Made by a program: the position numbers and the translations under genes
Shown: piece by piece, positions 39,966 to 53,022 of the stretch
Layout: every line of letters begins with the position of its first letter
How positions within the stretch are numbered: position 1 is the stretch's first letter
The notes under the pieces: model-generated
Told to the model about the DNA's origin: nothing
Database searches by the model: none
The model's input: only the letters and a program-made list of their open reading frames with translations
NCBI RefSeq assembly: GCF_000090795.2
Contig: NW_003546265.1
Location: forward strand, 248,784-312,783
Reading direction: 5' to 3'
Length of the DNA stretch: 64,000 nt
Source of the DNA: Amphimedon queenslandica
Taxonomy: Eukaryota; Porifera; Demospongiae; Haplosclerida; Niphatidae

Positions 39966-42900
39966 CATCATCATCATCATACCTCTTCTTGAGTTGGAGG
40001 GGACGTTCCCACATACAGAACTCCTTGCGTCACCATCACTAGCAACATGTTCTTTAGGGACTCAGGTATAGCCTCAGGCTATAGCAAACAAAAGTAAATC
40101 ACTTAGCATACCACTCCTCTCCCTCTTTCCCCTTCTCCACCCCCTCTCTCTTCCCACAAACTATCCTCAAATTTTTACTTAGCATGAATATCTCTCCCTC
40201 CCCCTCCCTCTCTCTTCCTCTTACTAATAGTTCAGATCCCTCAATGTGCATGTAACGATCCATAGTGTCCAGTATACCAACCCAGAGATCAGTAAAATTA
40301 TCAAGCGAGGAGATAAGCTGGAGTCTCTGTAGGAACACTTTACAAAGAAGGTTACAGGCTCTCATTTGACCTTCCTCAATGTCCGGATTATGACTATCAT
40401 CTTCCTCTATGAGACGACTTAGCATTGGAAAGAAAACCTAAAATTATATAATAATTGCCTTTATTTGTTAAATTTTTATATAAGACCCAAAGCAGTACAC
40501 GTGTACAAGTACAAGTAACTGATAAGCTACCTCAAGGAAGCAAGCCTCCCAGTCCAGAGCAGTGAGTGACTGAAGAGTCTGTGCCAGCAGCTCCCTCTGC
40601 AGATAAGCAATGGACGCCTGCCGGACGTTCTTACGAGGATCACAACACATTCTAGCCACACCCTAAAGGGGAGGAGTCACCATCATCATAATATTTATTA
40701 ATTATTACTTCTAATAGCGGACACCAGCACACATTCCACATATGGCTCACACCTGCTCCAGTATCACTGATAATACCCTCATTATTAAATACACTAGTCG
40801 TCCGATGGTATAAAGTATCCAATAGATCAAGTAGTCTTAGGGCACAGTGAGCGTACGAGCGATCAGGGGGCGGGGCCCTTTGCTGCCTTGTTAGATACTG
40901 GTCGTGACTAATGGAAGATTTCACACTAGTTACTTCTGATAGTAGCCTAACAAAGGAAACACACATGAAGACATGTACATGTAAATATACATGTACATGT
41001 ATATATGAGTATTTTAAGTGCATGTACATGTACATATACATGTACATGTACATGTACATGTATTGTACCTGACAGTCTTTAGACAAGTAGTGAAATTATT
41101 AGCATTCACTAGCTGTTCTTCCCTAATGATGTATGATAGCACATCACATGCTATGAAGAATGACTCAGGATCCTAGAAATAATAATTAAATTTATAATAT
41201 TTCTCCTCCAAGGCATAAATTGTAAACCGTCTCTTCTAATGGAAGTAGTTTAATAGTTGGTTCATTACTTGGGGTGGTAGGGTGTCTTCAACTAAAAGAT
41301 CAAAGCAGTTAATGTTGATACTGGTGGAGCTACGCTGTCTCTGTATAACTACCCAGTCTTTACCAGCTGTAGGAGAATTAGCGCCCCCGCCAGGTTGACT
41401 CTCATAATCCTACAATAAAGAACAAAGAGATGTCCTTAAATAACAGTCCCAGGCTTCTACTGTACATTCCCTATCTTTAATTCCCACACAGTATTTCTAT
41501 TAGAAGGTTTTCCAATTACAATTTGAGGATATTATGGTAATAGAAATGTGTATATACATCATGCAACAGTGATATGTGTAATAAGGCTATCATCTTACAG
41601 TGGTTTCATTGCCTTCTTCAGTAGCAGCAGTGATAGTTGGATTAGTAGCAGAAAGATTAGAATATGTACTCGTGCATGTGGCAGTGAATTCTAATAAGGA
41701 GAAGACTGTTAGCCAATCCATGTAACTGCTAAGATAATTAGCCTATTATATAATTTATATAAAATTATTGATGATATTCTGTGCCGTGTGTACTTGTGAT
41801 CGCATTAATATTCCTAGCCCTCGGCCGATTTGTCTTTGAAATGATCTGTGAGATACAAGAGCAGCTGGTTTCAATAGTAATAAAGACCGTAGTGCCGCCA
41901 GTACACTCTGCCTTGTGTTCTCTTTGTGTAGCAACCTTATTGACAGCTGGAGGAGGGACACACCTATCCTCTCCCTCAACCTCCTACAAAACAACAACAA
42001 CAACAACAACAACAATATAATAATAATAATAATAATGATGATGATAATAATAATAATAAGCTTACCTGCATGGAAGGTCTGATAATAATATTGCAGTCAA
42101 GTGATTTAAAACATCTTCTAGGAATATATTTACCCTATCCCTAGTTAATTAATTATTAATAATTATTAGTAGTTATTAAAAGTTATTAACTGACCTGTTG
42201 GCTAGAGTGACTGTCATTAATAATTCTAAAAAGAAGATTGCACTCTCTTCATCAAACCCAGTCCCAAGAGTGTTATGAACATCAGGACCATGTGATTGGA
42301 ATATCAGTGCCTATAATCCCATCATCATGTGATCATCATGTGACCATCATGTGACTAGTAATACATACCTTTATTAATTCAGCCAGTGACTCCTCATTGA
42401 GGAACTTGCTGTCACTGAAAAGCAGCTGACACCCACAGTCCTACATGTAGATGTACATTATAGAGTGAATGGGTATTACGTAATAGTACTTCATTACTTA
42501 TAATAAATAAATATATAAATATGAATGTTGTTAAGAGTGTTATCATAGCAGTACATTTGTACTTACATCTATCCATTTCACTAAAGCGTTCCTTTGCTTT
42601 ACTTCGCTCGGTGACAGTGACTTCAGTGCGGACTGTGTTGATACTGATGCTTCTCCTGCTAGTAGCCAGTAGTTTACTGAAAAGAATGAGCTCAGTATAC
42701 TGGAGTCATGTCTAAGGAGAGATACCAATGATACTGAATATAGAAAGGAAAATAATTGTATGTACTATAGTAGTATATTAATAATAATAATAAGGAGAAG
42801 CTATAAGTATAATGTACATGTACATGTAAAATAATTTAATTTTGACTACCATATAATATATTAATTATTGTACCTAACGGTAGGGGCCTCCTCAGCATAT

Positions 42901-44005
42901 AAAGACACAGACCCAGCTGGATTAATGAAATCAGGTATTGTTACCATACTCTCTGGTAACAGTCTTGCTCTATATAAACACATCAGACAATCTAGAATGT
43001 TCTTCCAGCCCTCCCTGAGGAGGTTCCCGTGACGATGAGCAAGAGAGAGCATGGTTTGAAGGGAGAGGTGAGCTTTAGTGTCAGTTGTGAGGGTGAGGGT
43101 GACAGACTGGGAGAGGGGAGGGTCGTGGTGGCTCAGAAGAGAGGAGAACTTGCTCAGGGATATGACGAGATTGTCAAAGACCTCATGCTGCTCATAATGG
43201 GCAGCCACAATTGAGCATTGCCTGTGGAAAGAGATGGACATGGACATCAGAATTCATCAAATCTATTTATCTGATGCATATACATGTTCTTATGTTGTGT
43301 AGAAAGTTTGAGCTGATTCCGATTAAAATTGGATTTTTTTACAAATTTTTAAAACTTGCTCCAAAATGGGGCCCAAGTCCCTGTACTATAGTACAGGGAT
43401 TTTGGCCAAAATTTCGTCAAAAATGAAAAGTAGAGAATTCTTTGTTTTTATAATTTTATCTGATGCATATACATGTACTTATGTTGTGTAGCAAGTTTGA
43501 GCTAATTCCAATCAAAATTGGATTTTTTATGAATTTTTAAACTTGCTCCAAAATCGGACCAAAATCCCTGTACTATAGTACAGGGATTTTTGCCAAATTT
43601 TGTCAAAAATAAAAAGTAGAGAATTCTTCGTTTTTATAATTTTTTCTGATGCATATACATATTCTTACATTGTGTAGAAAGTTTGAGCTGATTTTGACCA
43701 TATTTAGATTTTTTACGGATTTTAAATCACTACATGACTAACTTGTATCCGTTGGTTATTTTATCATAAAGATTTGAATGAGGCGGCCAGTTCTCCAGAG
43801 CACAGGATAGAGCAGCTGCTACTGATCCCCACAATAAGAGGAAGACGTCTTGATCATACTCATGAGTGGATACCTCGTAATAAAGACTCTTATTAGTACT
43901 AGCATGACGTAATAAAACCTAATAAAAATAAATAAATAGTAATTATTATTATTATTATTAAAAAAAAAAAAATAATAATAATAATAATAATAAATAAATA
44001 AATAT

Positions 44006-44036
<31 letters not shown>

Positions 44037-44815
44037 TAATATATATGTATATACATGGTGTGTGTATATGCATGTAAATAAAAAATAAAAAATTTATAAA
44101 TAAATTATATAATAAATAAATAAATAAAAAATATAAATAGATAAATAAAATAAAAAATATATAAGTAAATAAAAAAAATAAAATGAAAAATAAAAAAATA
44201 AATAGATAAAATAAAAAAATATAAATAAATAAAAAATATAAAAATAAATAAATAAATAATATATAAATAATAAATAAATAAATAAAATAAAAATAAAATA
44301 AATTAATCAATAAAATAAGAAAATAAATGAATAAAAAAAAAAAGATAGTTAAATCTTGCCTTCCATTCGTAGCCTTCCTTGACTGCTCCATGATGTTCTG
44401 AAGGTAATATAATCTCAGTTGTTCTATTGTAAAAAGTTTATAATTAATTAAGCCATGCCCAGTCTCCTCCCACATATTAAATGTAATAATATTAAAGACT
44501 CATGCAGTCTCCTCCTACCTTATTGAATGATATATCTCTGTCAATAATTCTCTAGGGAAATCCTTATTATTATTCATACCTCGACGAGACCTTATGAATT
44601 CCTAAAAGATAAAAACATGTAGACTATTGTAGGCGTGACTATAAATAATGTACGAGTACCTCTAGTGACATCTTTTGCTTGAGTCTTGGGTTGTGAAGGT
44701 CAGTATTGAGCATCATAATGGCATAGCAAAGGACAAATATAGAATCTTGGTTTGCAAACATGGTCGCCAAACCACTTTCATTGCAACTCTATGAAAATAA
44801 AGAATGAAAAATTAA

Positions 44816-44855
<40 letters not shown>

Positions 44856-47800
44856 CTATATTTATAATGAATGGATCTCTAATTACTAGCCAGTGGGCAG
44901 AGAATTTTTCAAATATTCCAGAAATTACAGGGGCCTCCCCAGGGAGACGAAAAGACTCTAAAAATTCTCTGATAGCCTCAACAAGGCTGACAGAATGAAA
45001 CTTGAAACTCCTAAAAGAGAGAGAGAGAGAAATAAAATTAATAAAGTACATGCACTTACTTAATAAATGCAACCAATATCTCTGTGTTCCTTCTATCCCC
45101 AAGGTAATCTCCCAACATTTGTTTGTTGATAGAGGGGTTGTCGTGAAGAAATGTAGCGACTTCCACAGGATCAAGAGGAGTTTGAAGGACTCCCTGCTCC
45201 ATTAAGAAGGATATACCACGTGACGGTTTCTGATTAAACTGCTCTGTACCAGCAGTGATCAACTAAAAGATAATAAATACATTTATATAATATACATGTA
45301 TACTAGTACAAAAGACCTGTTACCTTTTTCAATTGACGTGCTTTCAATAGTTCAGAGAGAGTCCCTGGGGAGGGAGAGAGGGGAAGGCTAAGGTGCTTCC
45401 TTTCCTCCTCCTCCTCTTCCTCTTTGAGGAGGTTAGGTTCTGATATAGCTCCACCCACCTCCTCCCCTCCATTCAGACTGATATCCGGTGCCTGCTGCTT
45501 AGCGGAGGAGAATATGATCCCGGCGGATGAATTAACACTGACTCCTTCATTACAATCAGCTGGAACTTTCCCTCCATTTTTAGCACCCACCCTATTAGTA
45601 TCCCGATCATTGGTATCGTTATTATTATTATCAGTAGTGGTGGTGGTGCTGGCTGATTCCAGTGATAGTATCATTGCCAGTAGTGTGTCCAGTGCTAATA
45701 TGTTGGTTGATGATATGGTGTGATAAGAACTGGGAAATGCTTGCTGTGCAGAGAAAAAAAACATAATAAAACGTACAGTTCAAACTTGATACATAACGTA
45801 AGTGCATGTACACATACATTGTATATGCATCAGAAAAAATTATAAAAATTCAGAATTCTCTAATTTTCATTTTTGAACAAAATTTTAGCAAAGTTCCTGT
45901 AATACAGTACAAGGACTTTGGTCCGATTTTGGAGCAACTTTAAAAATTCGTAAAAAATTCAATTTTGATCGGAATCGGTTCAAACTTTCTACACAACATA
46001 AGAACATGTATATGTATCAGAAAAAATTATAAAAATGAAGAATTCTCCACTTTTCATTTTTGATGAAATTTGGCCAAAATCCCTGTACTATAGTACAGGG
46101 ACTTTGGTCCGATTTTGGAGCAACTTAAAAAATTCGTAAAAAATTCAATTTTGATCGGAATCAGTTCAAACTTTCTACACAACATAAGAACATGTATATG
46201 TATCAGAAAAAATTATAAAAATGAAGAATTCTCCACTTTTCATTTTTGGTAAAATACCCTGTACTACAGTACGCAGGGTAGCTGTATCAGCTGATGGTTG
46301 TGATACCTTGGCAAGTAGTTTGCTCAATCTCTCGCACACATTAGTGCAGTAAGTACTGCAGTCATAGTTAACGTATAGCTCTGATACGAAATTACGGATG
46401 TGACAAAACTAAAGAAAATAAGAGAGACATAAAAATATATTAAAATGTCACAATCTCATGTACAACAAAAATGTAGTCTCTCTCACTTGTATGAGGCACT
46501 CTAGTGTTAGCTCTTGTCTGCCTGCCTGTAGTCTTGACTGATCCAACTGTATCGTTTGCATTAGCTTATTAAGGAACCACTGAGAGAGAGAGGGAGAGGG
46601 AGAGAGAAGCATTTAATGACCTGTATATGCCTTTCTTTACCTCCAGTTGTAGTTTAAGATGATGGCGATTTGAATCAAAAAGAAGAAAACAGTTCCTCAG
46701 AGAGCGACCGAAAACATCAACGGATTCGTGCTTTAGCAACTAATAAAACAAAAAATGTAACACAAAATAAAATAAAATATGTATTTCGTAAAGTTGCTCA
46801 TTTACAGTAAGTAAATGATGGCAGAGTCCGTCTTGCATGAGAACCCTCAGCGATTTAATGTCCCCAAGACTCTTCCCTCCACACTCCAGCATAACTGTCA
46901 CCAAATCCAATCCAATGCATATCACACGAGTGTCATTCCTTATGGAGGAAAGGGAGAGAGAGAGAGAGAGAGGGGGGAGGGAGAGAGGAGGTTATATGAT
47001 TAAATAAAAGAGATTGATGGACACAGGTTCAAATACATCAATAGTGTTTCATTCCAGCTGTCAAAACTTTCGAAAAAGCACAAGTAATGCTTTATAGAAA
47101 TTGGTGCATTTTTCCAGGTGCTCATAACTCAAGAATCATAATGATTATAGGAATTAAAGGACTATATACTGTACATGTAGTACATACAGTAACAGACTCA
47201 CCTGTCTTTAGGATTAATAATGGAAATGAGAAACCTCAGGACTTCTCTAACACAAGGCATACTGTGAGGAGACTTCTCTCTCTCATCTCCTCCCCCTCCT
47301 CCTACTGGACCAGCAAAATGGACACCTCTTGCTGTCGTGAATGTACTGCCAGTAGGAGCAGTAGGACTATCACCATTTGGAGAACTATTGTAAGAGAGAG
47401 AAGAAGAAATATTATGAATATACATCATACATACATGTATGTGTGGATTAAATTAAAGATGAAAGACAGCTGCTCCCTTACTTTGTTAATGAAGTATCAG
47501 GTGATTCACTTGACAATGAAGAGACATCCTCCCTCTCCCTCCCTCCTCCTCCTCCTCCTGTCTTACCCTCTTCATCAGACAGACCATTCCTCTCTCCTTC
47601 ATCCTCTCCCTCTCTCTTAGCCTCCTCCCCTTCTGCTACCCCATTAATGGAGTCAGTCTCCTGTACTACTACTGACTGCTCTGATTGCAGCTGCTGCTGG
47701 CCCGCCTTCTCTTCCTTAGCATTGTAACTAGTAGAGTCCAATACAGGGCCACTACTATAGGCCACCACCTAATGTACATACAATAGTATACCAATACTGT

Positions 47801-48791
47801 AAGTATTACATTTAGTGAGGATGTACATGTACATGTACGTATAACTGAAATGCCATCATGACAATGACAACAGAATATTTCCATAATATAATCAATAAGC
47901 CATTGATTAAATAAACACTGGACAGCTTATTAAAGATATGGAATTGATGAAAGGAAAGAGGGAGAGTCCAATAAATAAGCAGCTGCTATATTTAGCCATA
48001 ATGGGAGCATGCATGTACATGTACTGTCTATGAAGATACCTTCATTTCATTGTCAGTGGGTGTGTCCTCAACGAGTGAGAGATTACTAAATAAGAGACGG
48101 ACCATTTCAGTTAGTATATTCTCAGCAAAACAACGCAACAGCTCTAAAGGGTTAAAAATAAAAGTTGAAACCATGTTATCCAAGGTGTCAGTTGCTACTG
48201 GCAACATGTCTACTGTACATGTATACCTGCCAATCTTATAATAAAGTATACTAGTGAAGTAGATCAAAGGAGCCGCTAGGTCTGCTACTTGTGACAGCAG
48301 ACCTGCCACAGTCACAGGTCTGCTATTTCACAGCTGGCAATTTTTGAGAACATAAGCTAAAATAAAACCAGCCACTTTGAGCCATAATGCACATGTTCAT
48401 TGGCACAAGACAAAAAAATTGGCTGGCCATAAAATCACTAAAAAGTAAGTATAATTCTCGCCATCCAAATCACCAGCTGCTAATGTATTCCATACACACA
48501 GTAAGAGTACTGCGTGTATTGTATGTGAGGTACCTGTAATAGTGTTTAGTGAGGTACTTGTATCGCAATGGATGGTACCTCTATCGTATTTAACGGTACC
48601 TTTATGGTACCGAACTATGAAACCTGTATTGCATTGTAGGGTAGGCGTGTCACTTTATTGTGTGGGCGTATGTACCTGATAGCCGTCCTTCAAAACAGAT
48701 CCTAAAGCAAGACTGCATTATCTCACAGACGCTCTCATTCGTTAATAATCTGCCACCTGGTACTGAGAGCAATGTATTTAATATCTAAATC

Positions 48792-48822
<31 letters not shown>

Positions 48823-49825
48823 TACTTGTTTTTGTTATAATAATAATAATTTAATAATAATAAGAAATAAATTACAAACAGACACAACTCAAATAAACAA
48901 ACAATATCTGCTCTTTCTCTTTCCCTAACATCACTCTCTCTCTCCTTCTCTCTTTATCAGTTACTTTGAGTATTTTCATGAGTACGACTTCATCGCTGGC
49001 AGTGCTAGTACCTACGAACCTAGCGTGAGTGACAGCCTCAGCCACTTCACAGATACCATGAGCTGCTTTATCATAAGATGGATCTACATGTACATGAAAT
49101 AAAAGAAATATAAAAGAATAAAAGAGCTGTAAATAATAGGAACCAGTAAGAGCCTTGCTAAGCTGATAATGATGCTACATTACTCCAAACACCTTTCTAC
49201 ATGTACCCCATTGCATCAAGTGTACTTAATAGTAATACCAACACAAGGGCTGATTCAGAATAATGATATTAGAATATCACTTCTAAAATACCCAGTCTTT
49301 AAAAACCCTGTGCCGCTACTAGTTACCTAATAATCCTGAGGCAAGGAACTTATCCAGTGCCCCTATAGCCAGGCCAGTGATTGGGCCAGTTGTCTCTTCA
49401 TTGATGACCACCGAACAAAATGGACGTACTATATCTAACACACCTATCTCTGTAATAAAAGAGAAAACACGAAAGATTACATCATGTAACGATTAATTTT
49501 TGTTGCGCTAAATGAATTTAAAATTAAGAGGATGGCAGGGAAAATATTTAAGTAACAGCTGTACATTATAATAAAGAATAAAAAGGTTAAGTAATACCTT
49601 GTGTATGCAGTAGATTGTCTTGCAATAGACATAGGTCATGTATCAATGGATCCTGTATCTCCTCCTATTAATAGACAATGGAACCATATCACTTTATTTA
49701 TAAAGAGTTACCGAGTTTGATCTACCCATTCCTATCCATCTCCCTCCCCCTCCTCCTCCTCCCCTCAGAGCTGACAGTACTGCAGTTACTTCTCCTTGAA
49801 CAATGAGCTTGTGTCTTCTCAACAT
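39320..49825 (-). CDS. GBF1: Golgi brefeldin A-resistant Arf guanine nucleotide exchange factor
   Basis: A large spliced minus-strand gene. Start is ATG at 49825: [18 protein letters not shown] aligns with the start of animal GBF1 (..YIIQGEINIVV..). The DCB region follows (49400-48700: [55 protein letters not shown]). The HUS region contains [11 protein letters not shown] (46310-46400). The catalytic Sec7 domain runs from about 45262 to 44515: [15 protein letters not shown], then the glutamate-finger loop [11 protein letters not shown] (about 44930), [13 protein letters not shown], and [18 protein letters not shown] regions fill 43800-39900, including LSRLIEEDD and [10 protein letters not shown] near the C-terminus, then a Pro/Ser/Asn-rich tail ending at 39320. 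It loads GTP on Arf at the cis-Golgi for COPI coat assembly. Introns carry two dispersed repeat blocks and a 400 bp AT tract. Confidence 0.93.
40975..41066. repeat. ACATGT tract in GBF1 intron
   Basis: TACATGTACATG units, the same simple sequence as at 35938-36160. Confidence 0.85.
43250..43735. repeat. Palindrome-centred dispersed repeat, copy f (three monomers)
   Basis: The best tandem example: two perfect palindromes (43378-43399 and 43565-43586), 187 bp apart, which fixes the monomer length. Same orientation as copies a and d. In a GBF1 intron. Confidence 0.93.
43930..44345. repeat. AT-only low-complexity tract in GBF1 intron
   Basis: About 400 bp of AATA/AAATAAAT/TATATA sequence with almost no G or C. 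It gives a spurious long minus-strand reading frame rich in Phe, Tyr, Ile and Leu, which is not a gene. Confidence 0.93.
44817..44855. repeat. (ATA)n microsatellite in GBF1 intron
   Basis: About 12 AAT units directly before the donor of the Sec7 exon 44860-45010. Confidence 0.85.
45770..46285. repeat. Palindrome-centred dispersed repeat, copy g (three monomers, inverted)
   Basis: Same orientation as copies e and h. The perfect palindrome is at 46080-46101, with degenerate ones near 45897-45918 and 46256-46278. The last, degenerate palindrome abuts the following HUS exon of GBF1. Confidence 0.9.
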
Positions 49826-50203
49826 GGCTAGCTCTCTAGGTATAACCACACCCACTCGACACACCTCTTTTAACCACGTCTTGATCTTCTGGATTTTAAA
49901 TTTATTTATTTATTTAAACTTCACAACTATTGACAGAGTAAAAAGACAAAGAAAGAGAGTAGAAAAATAGCTAAATTGAAGGTATAACCGCATAGCGGAA
50001 GACCAGAGATAAAGAGTAAAGAAAATAATAATATTAAAGAGCTAAGTTAGTATAACATTTATCACATGGGCATTTGAAATGAAAAGAGTAGTGCAGAGAG
50101 GAGTCAAAATGAATAATAAAATGATCCCAGAATAGATGCAACATAATTACATCGTACAAAAAATACAAAAAGTCTGCTGCACTTCTACTTATTCAGTAGT
50201 TGT
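49826..50203. promoter_or_regulatory. Spacer: presumed GBF1 promoter and 3' UTR of SRCR gene 1
   Basis: About 380 bp. The reading frame stays open for 16 codons above the GBF1 ATG, so a more upstream start cannot be excluded. The rest is AT-rich with GAA/AAG runs. No clear promoter element was seen. Confidence 0.4.
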
Positions 50204-52020
50204 TTAGTTACAGCAGAAAATATCACAAATAACACTACAACAAACCCTACACTTATTATTGTTATTGTTGTCTTCATTATTATCATTTACTTCAAGAAGT
50301 GGTTGCCGTTGCCCTCTTCTCCTCCTACACCAAATGGTAATAATTCTAATGCAGAAACGAGTGATAAAGTAAAGATAAAGGAACAGGATCAAAACCAATG
50401 CAGTCACTGCAAGTTTCCCAGGATATAAATCTATTAACAAATAATGCAAAACAGCAAGTCAGTATGAAGTACTTACTTATAGGGGAACAGGCACCCATTT
50501 TGTTACCATGATTTGCAGCAGTACCTTTGTCATACTCTGTATAATTATAATCATTAAAAATTTTATTTTATTATTCTGCTAGTAAACTCACTGCAAGTCA
50601 CATTTAAAATACCATTGTCACATGAGTCAATATTATCATCACAACTTGCACAATCTTTTATGCATTTCTTGAAATCACCATCATTATCACCACAACCATC
50701 AGTTTCTTTTATTGATGCAAAAAACGCGTTTGAGCTATATGATCAAGTGAATTAAAATTAATGCTAATAATAACTAAATTGTTAACTTACAATTGTGTAC
50801 TATAGTCGCGATCAACAAGTGAATTATACCCGAGCTGGTTACAAGCAGTTCGAGCAAAACTTTCAGAGCTAGATCTAGCTTTATTGCAAACCACTCCCCA
50901 CTTTCCATGACAATAGACTTCAACTATACCTTGACCTGTATAACTACTGTTCACTAGACGTACCATGCCAGAATATGGTGCTCTGTCCCATATTCTAGTA
51001 AGATCTTGCAGAAAGCATTACATCAACATAAATAAAGAGACTTACAACATTTTATTTTAATAGTACTATCACTATTACAATTAGAAGGCAAAGCACCAGT
51101 TTTATAGCTACACTGCAGTATGACTAAATAATTCTTCTTGCAGGACATATCATAAAATCCAACCTTAAGTTCATCATATCTAAGAATACTATTATCATTG
51201 GCAAGTGGCAACATATAGAGTCAACTGACCCATAGTTAAAGTCACTAGATTCACCACCAGTATAGCCTAACTGATGACAGACCACATCAGGAATATAACC
51301 ATAAGTAGCATCATTATCATCATCAGCATTATCACAAATTGTATTCCAGTGTCCGTTAGGCCACTCCAATTAAATTTATAGTTTCCCCTTGCACACGCGG
51401 CACTGACGCGGGCGGGCGCAATTTTAATTATAAGATAAAATATTCATTATTAACATTATTCATTGTTATTAACCACAAAACCATTGCAATCATAGCAAAT
51501 GCTTTTTGTAATAGATGGCTTCTTTTACATACATTGCGGGTATTTTTTTCATCTGTGAAGGGTTGATCCACAGCACAATACACACAGATAGAAGACCTGC
51601 ATCTTCATTTGGAATGCATTCTTCACTATTTAAACCAGTAGAAGTGGCAGCACAAGTGACAATATATTTAATATAGTGTCCAAATGAAGTAATAACTGCT
51701 ACAACTGGCAGGTTAATATCTACATTGTCAAGCATTTCTTTATCACGACCAATAAATGCTGAGTCAAGTTCATATTGGACATCAGTGAGACGAGCTCTTA
51801 CAGAGTTGGAAAAGAAATCACTAATAGTGTCTTCTTCTTTTGGTACATGAAGAATAGTCCAAGGAAGTAGGATTTTAAATGATGATCTAACAGCCACAGT
51901 TATATTAACAAGGTGCAGTGAAGACATAATGTAATAATTCATACACTGATAAGTGATGGTGACTGATTGATAAGACGAGAGACAGAGAAATAAAGAAAGA
52001 GATAAAGCTTCAACACTTGT

Positions 52021-52456
52021 GGGAGAGAGAAAGAGTTTAATTAATAGTGATGAGTTGACGTGACTAGTTGATGACACGAGACTGATAAACTTCAATTGAT
52101 CAACGATATTAGCGACTCCTCGAGAGTGAGAGGTCTCGTGTACTAATGAGTTGTGAGTTACAACCGGATATTGATNNNNNNNNNNCGATATTAGCGACTC
52201 CTCGAGAGTGAGAGGTCTCGTGTACTAATGAGTTGTGAGTTACAACCGGATATTGATTGGCTGTAAGTGCCGGCTCAAAACAAAAGTGACAAAGAGAGAA
52301 GGAAAGAAAAAGAGGAGAGGGAAGGAGAGTGGGAGGAGAGAGAAAGAGTTCAATTACTATAGTAATGAGTTGACGTGACTAGTCGATGACACGAGACTGA
52401 TAAATTCCGATTGATCAACGATATTAGTGACTCCTTGAGAGTGAGAGGTCTCGTAT
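52021..52456. repeat. Internal duplications of the transposon around the gap
   Basis: A ~120 bp segment (52021-52142) recurs with some changes at 52334-52456 (both with GAGTTGACGTGACTAGT and ACGAGACTGATAAA). In addition an exact 72 bp segment is present on both sides of the N run (52104-52175 and 52186-52257). Confidence 0.9.
52176..52185. other. Assembly gap (10 N)
   Basis: Ten N bases flanked on each side by the same exact 72 bp. Either two contig ends overlap and were not merged, or a real tandem repeat was collapsed. Confidence 0.97.
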
Positions 52457-53022
52457 AAGGTTGAGAATATGACAGCAGTCAGAGAGCTAGTAGGATATGT
52501 GTAGCCTGGTTGTGCAGCCTGGTGGTACAGGCAAAGAAAGCCCAGGAGTAGAAGATATAGCGATATCAATGACCCAGTATGGATCATTGATACACTCGGT
52601 TGTAGATTTCAACGAGCAGACAACAATTTCCACCGATTTCCACCTACACTGTTGACTGTTCAAACATAGATAGTAATCTACTATCTACGGTTCAAAGCAC
52701 GAGCCTCGAGGTAGTAGTGTAGTGGACTAGTGGTTAAAATTGAATATAATAAAAATTAATTGAATTTAACAAAAATTTGAAGCGGCATATGCGGGCGGGA
52801 AACGGGAAACTACTAATCTAATTGGAGTGGCCTTATAATAAATTTCAACATTACCCTCTCTGTTTGCAATGCTAGTATCTCCATCATTATAGAGCCTCAC
52901 AGCCCCTGTTTCTTGTCCTAAAATAAAGGTATGTATTCTAGCAAAAAGATCTACTTTATTTTACCTCTAACAGTGGACAAGAAAAAGGGAAACAACAAAA
53001 AGACCTCGAGGATGACCTCCAT

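Larger units (their letters stand above)
51490..52587 (-). pseudogene. Secreted-protein-like gene fragment inside the transposon
   Basis: Two coding-looking pieces lie on the minus strand. The first (about 52450-52587) starts MIHTGSLISLYLLLLGFLCL, a good signal peptide followed by HQAAQPGYTYPTSS. The second (51490 to about 51985) is open for roughly 165 codons, with LVNITVAVRSSFKILLPW, DVQYELDSAFIGRD and YIKYIVTCAATSTG; it ends KEAIYYKKHLL at 51490. An acceptor-like TTATCAATCAG lies at its upstream edge. The composition is that of an extracellular domain, not of a transposase. I do not recognise the family. It could be a captured host gene fragment or a gene that proliferated with the element. 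Confidence 0.45.
51359..52832. mobile_element. Harbinger-like non-autonomous DNA transposon carrying host-like exons
   Basis: The ends are inverted repeats of 29 bp with three mismatches: GGCCACTCCAATTA starts both ends and TAGTTTCCC closes the matching region. It is flanked by a 3 bp target duplication TTA (51356-51358 and 52833-52835). A TTA/TAA target and a GG-starting terminus are features of the PIF/Harbinger superfamily. The empty site can be inferred from the tandem paralogue: without the element and one TTA the SRCR frame reads EIYYNGHWNTIC. No transposase is present. The interior holds a signal-peptide-like exon and a 3' coding block on the minus strand, internal duplications and the 10-N assembly gap. 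Confidence 0.82.
50204..53022 (-). pseudogene. SRCR-domain transmembrane receptor 1, interrupted by a DNA transposon
   Basis: A minus-strand SRCR gene, tandem copy of 54038-55337. Start ATG is at 53022 (MEVILEVFLLFPFFLSTV signal peptide). SRCR domain 1 begins (VRLYNDGDTSIANREGNVEI) but is cut in its second exon by a 1474 bp element (51359-52832) and resumes NGHWNTICDN ... DVVCHQLGYTGG (51240-51355). The remaining exons look sound: GFYDMSCKKNYLVILQC (51045-51182), SRCR 2 with VEVYCHGKWGVVCNK and ACNQLGYN (50800-51003), a Cys-rich block (50597-50735) and a short exon at 50483-50540. The last exon (50204-50420) has a transmembrane helix, RRRRGQRQPLLEV and a Cys-rich end. Taking out the element and one TTA copy restores an open SRCR frame, so the insertion probably ended normal function unless it is spliced out. 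SRCR receptors bind ligands or microbes at the cell surface. Confidence 0.75.

Noticed and set aside
43819-44475. Long minus-strand reading frame rich in Phe, Tyr, Ile and Leu
   Set aside because: It comes from an AT-only tract in a GBF1 intron; flanking parts belong to GBF1 exons in another context.
51490-52095. Open block in the Harbinger-like element as its transposase
   Set aside because: No DDE-type or Myb-like motif is visible, and the composition is extracellular with a nearby signal peptide; treated as captured or passenger sequence.
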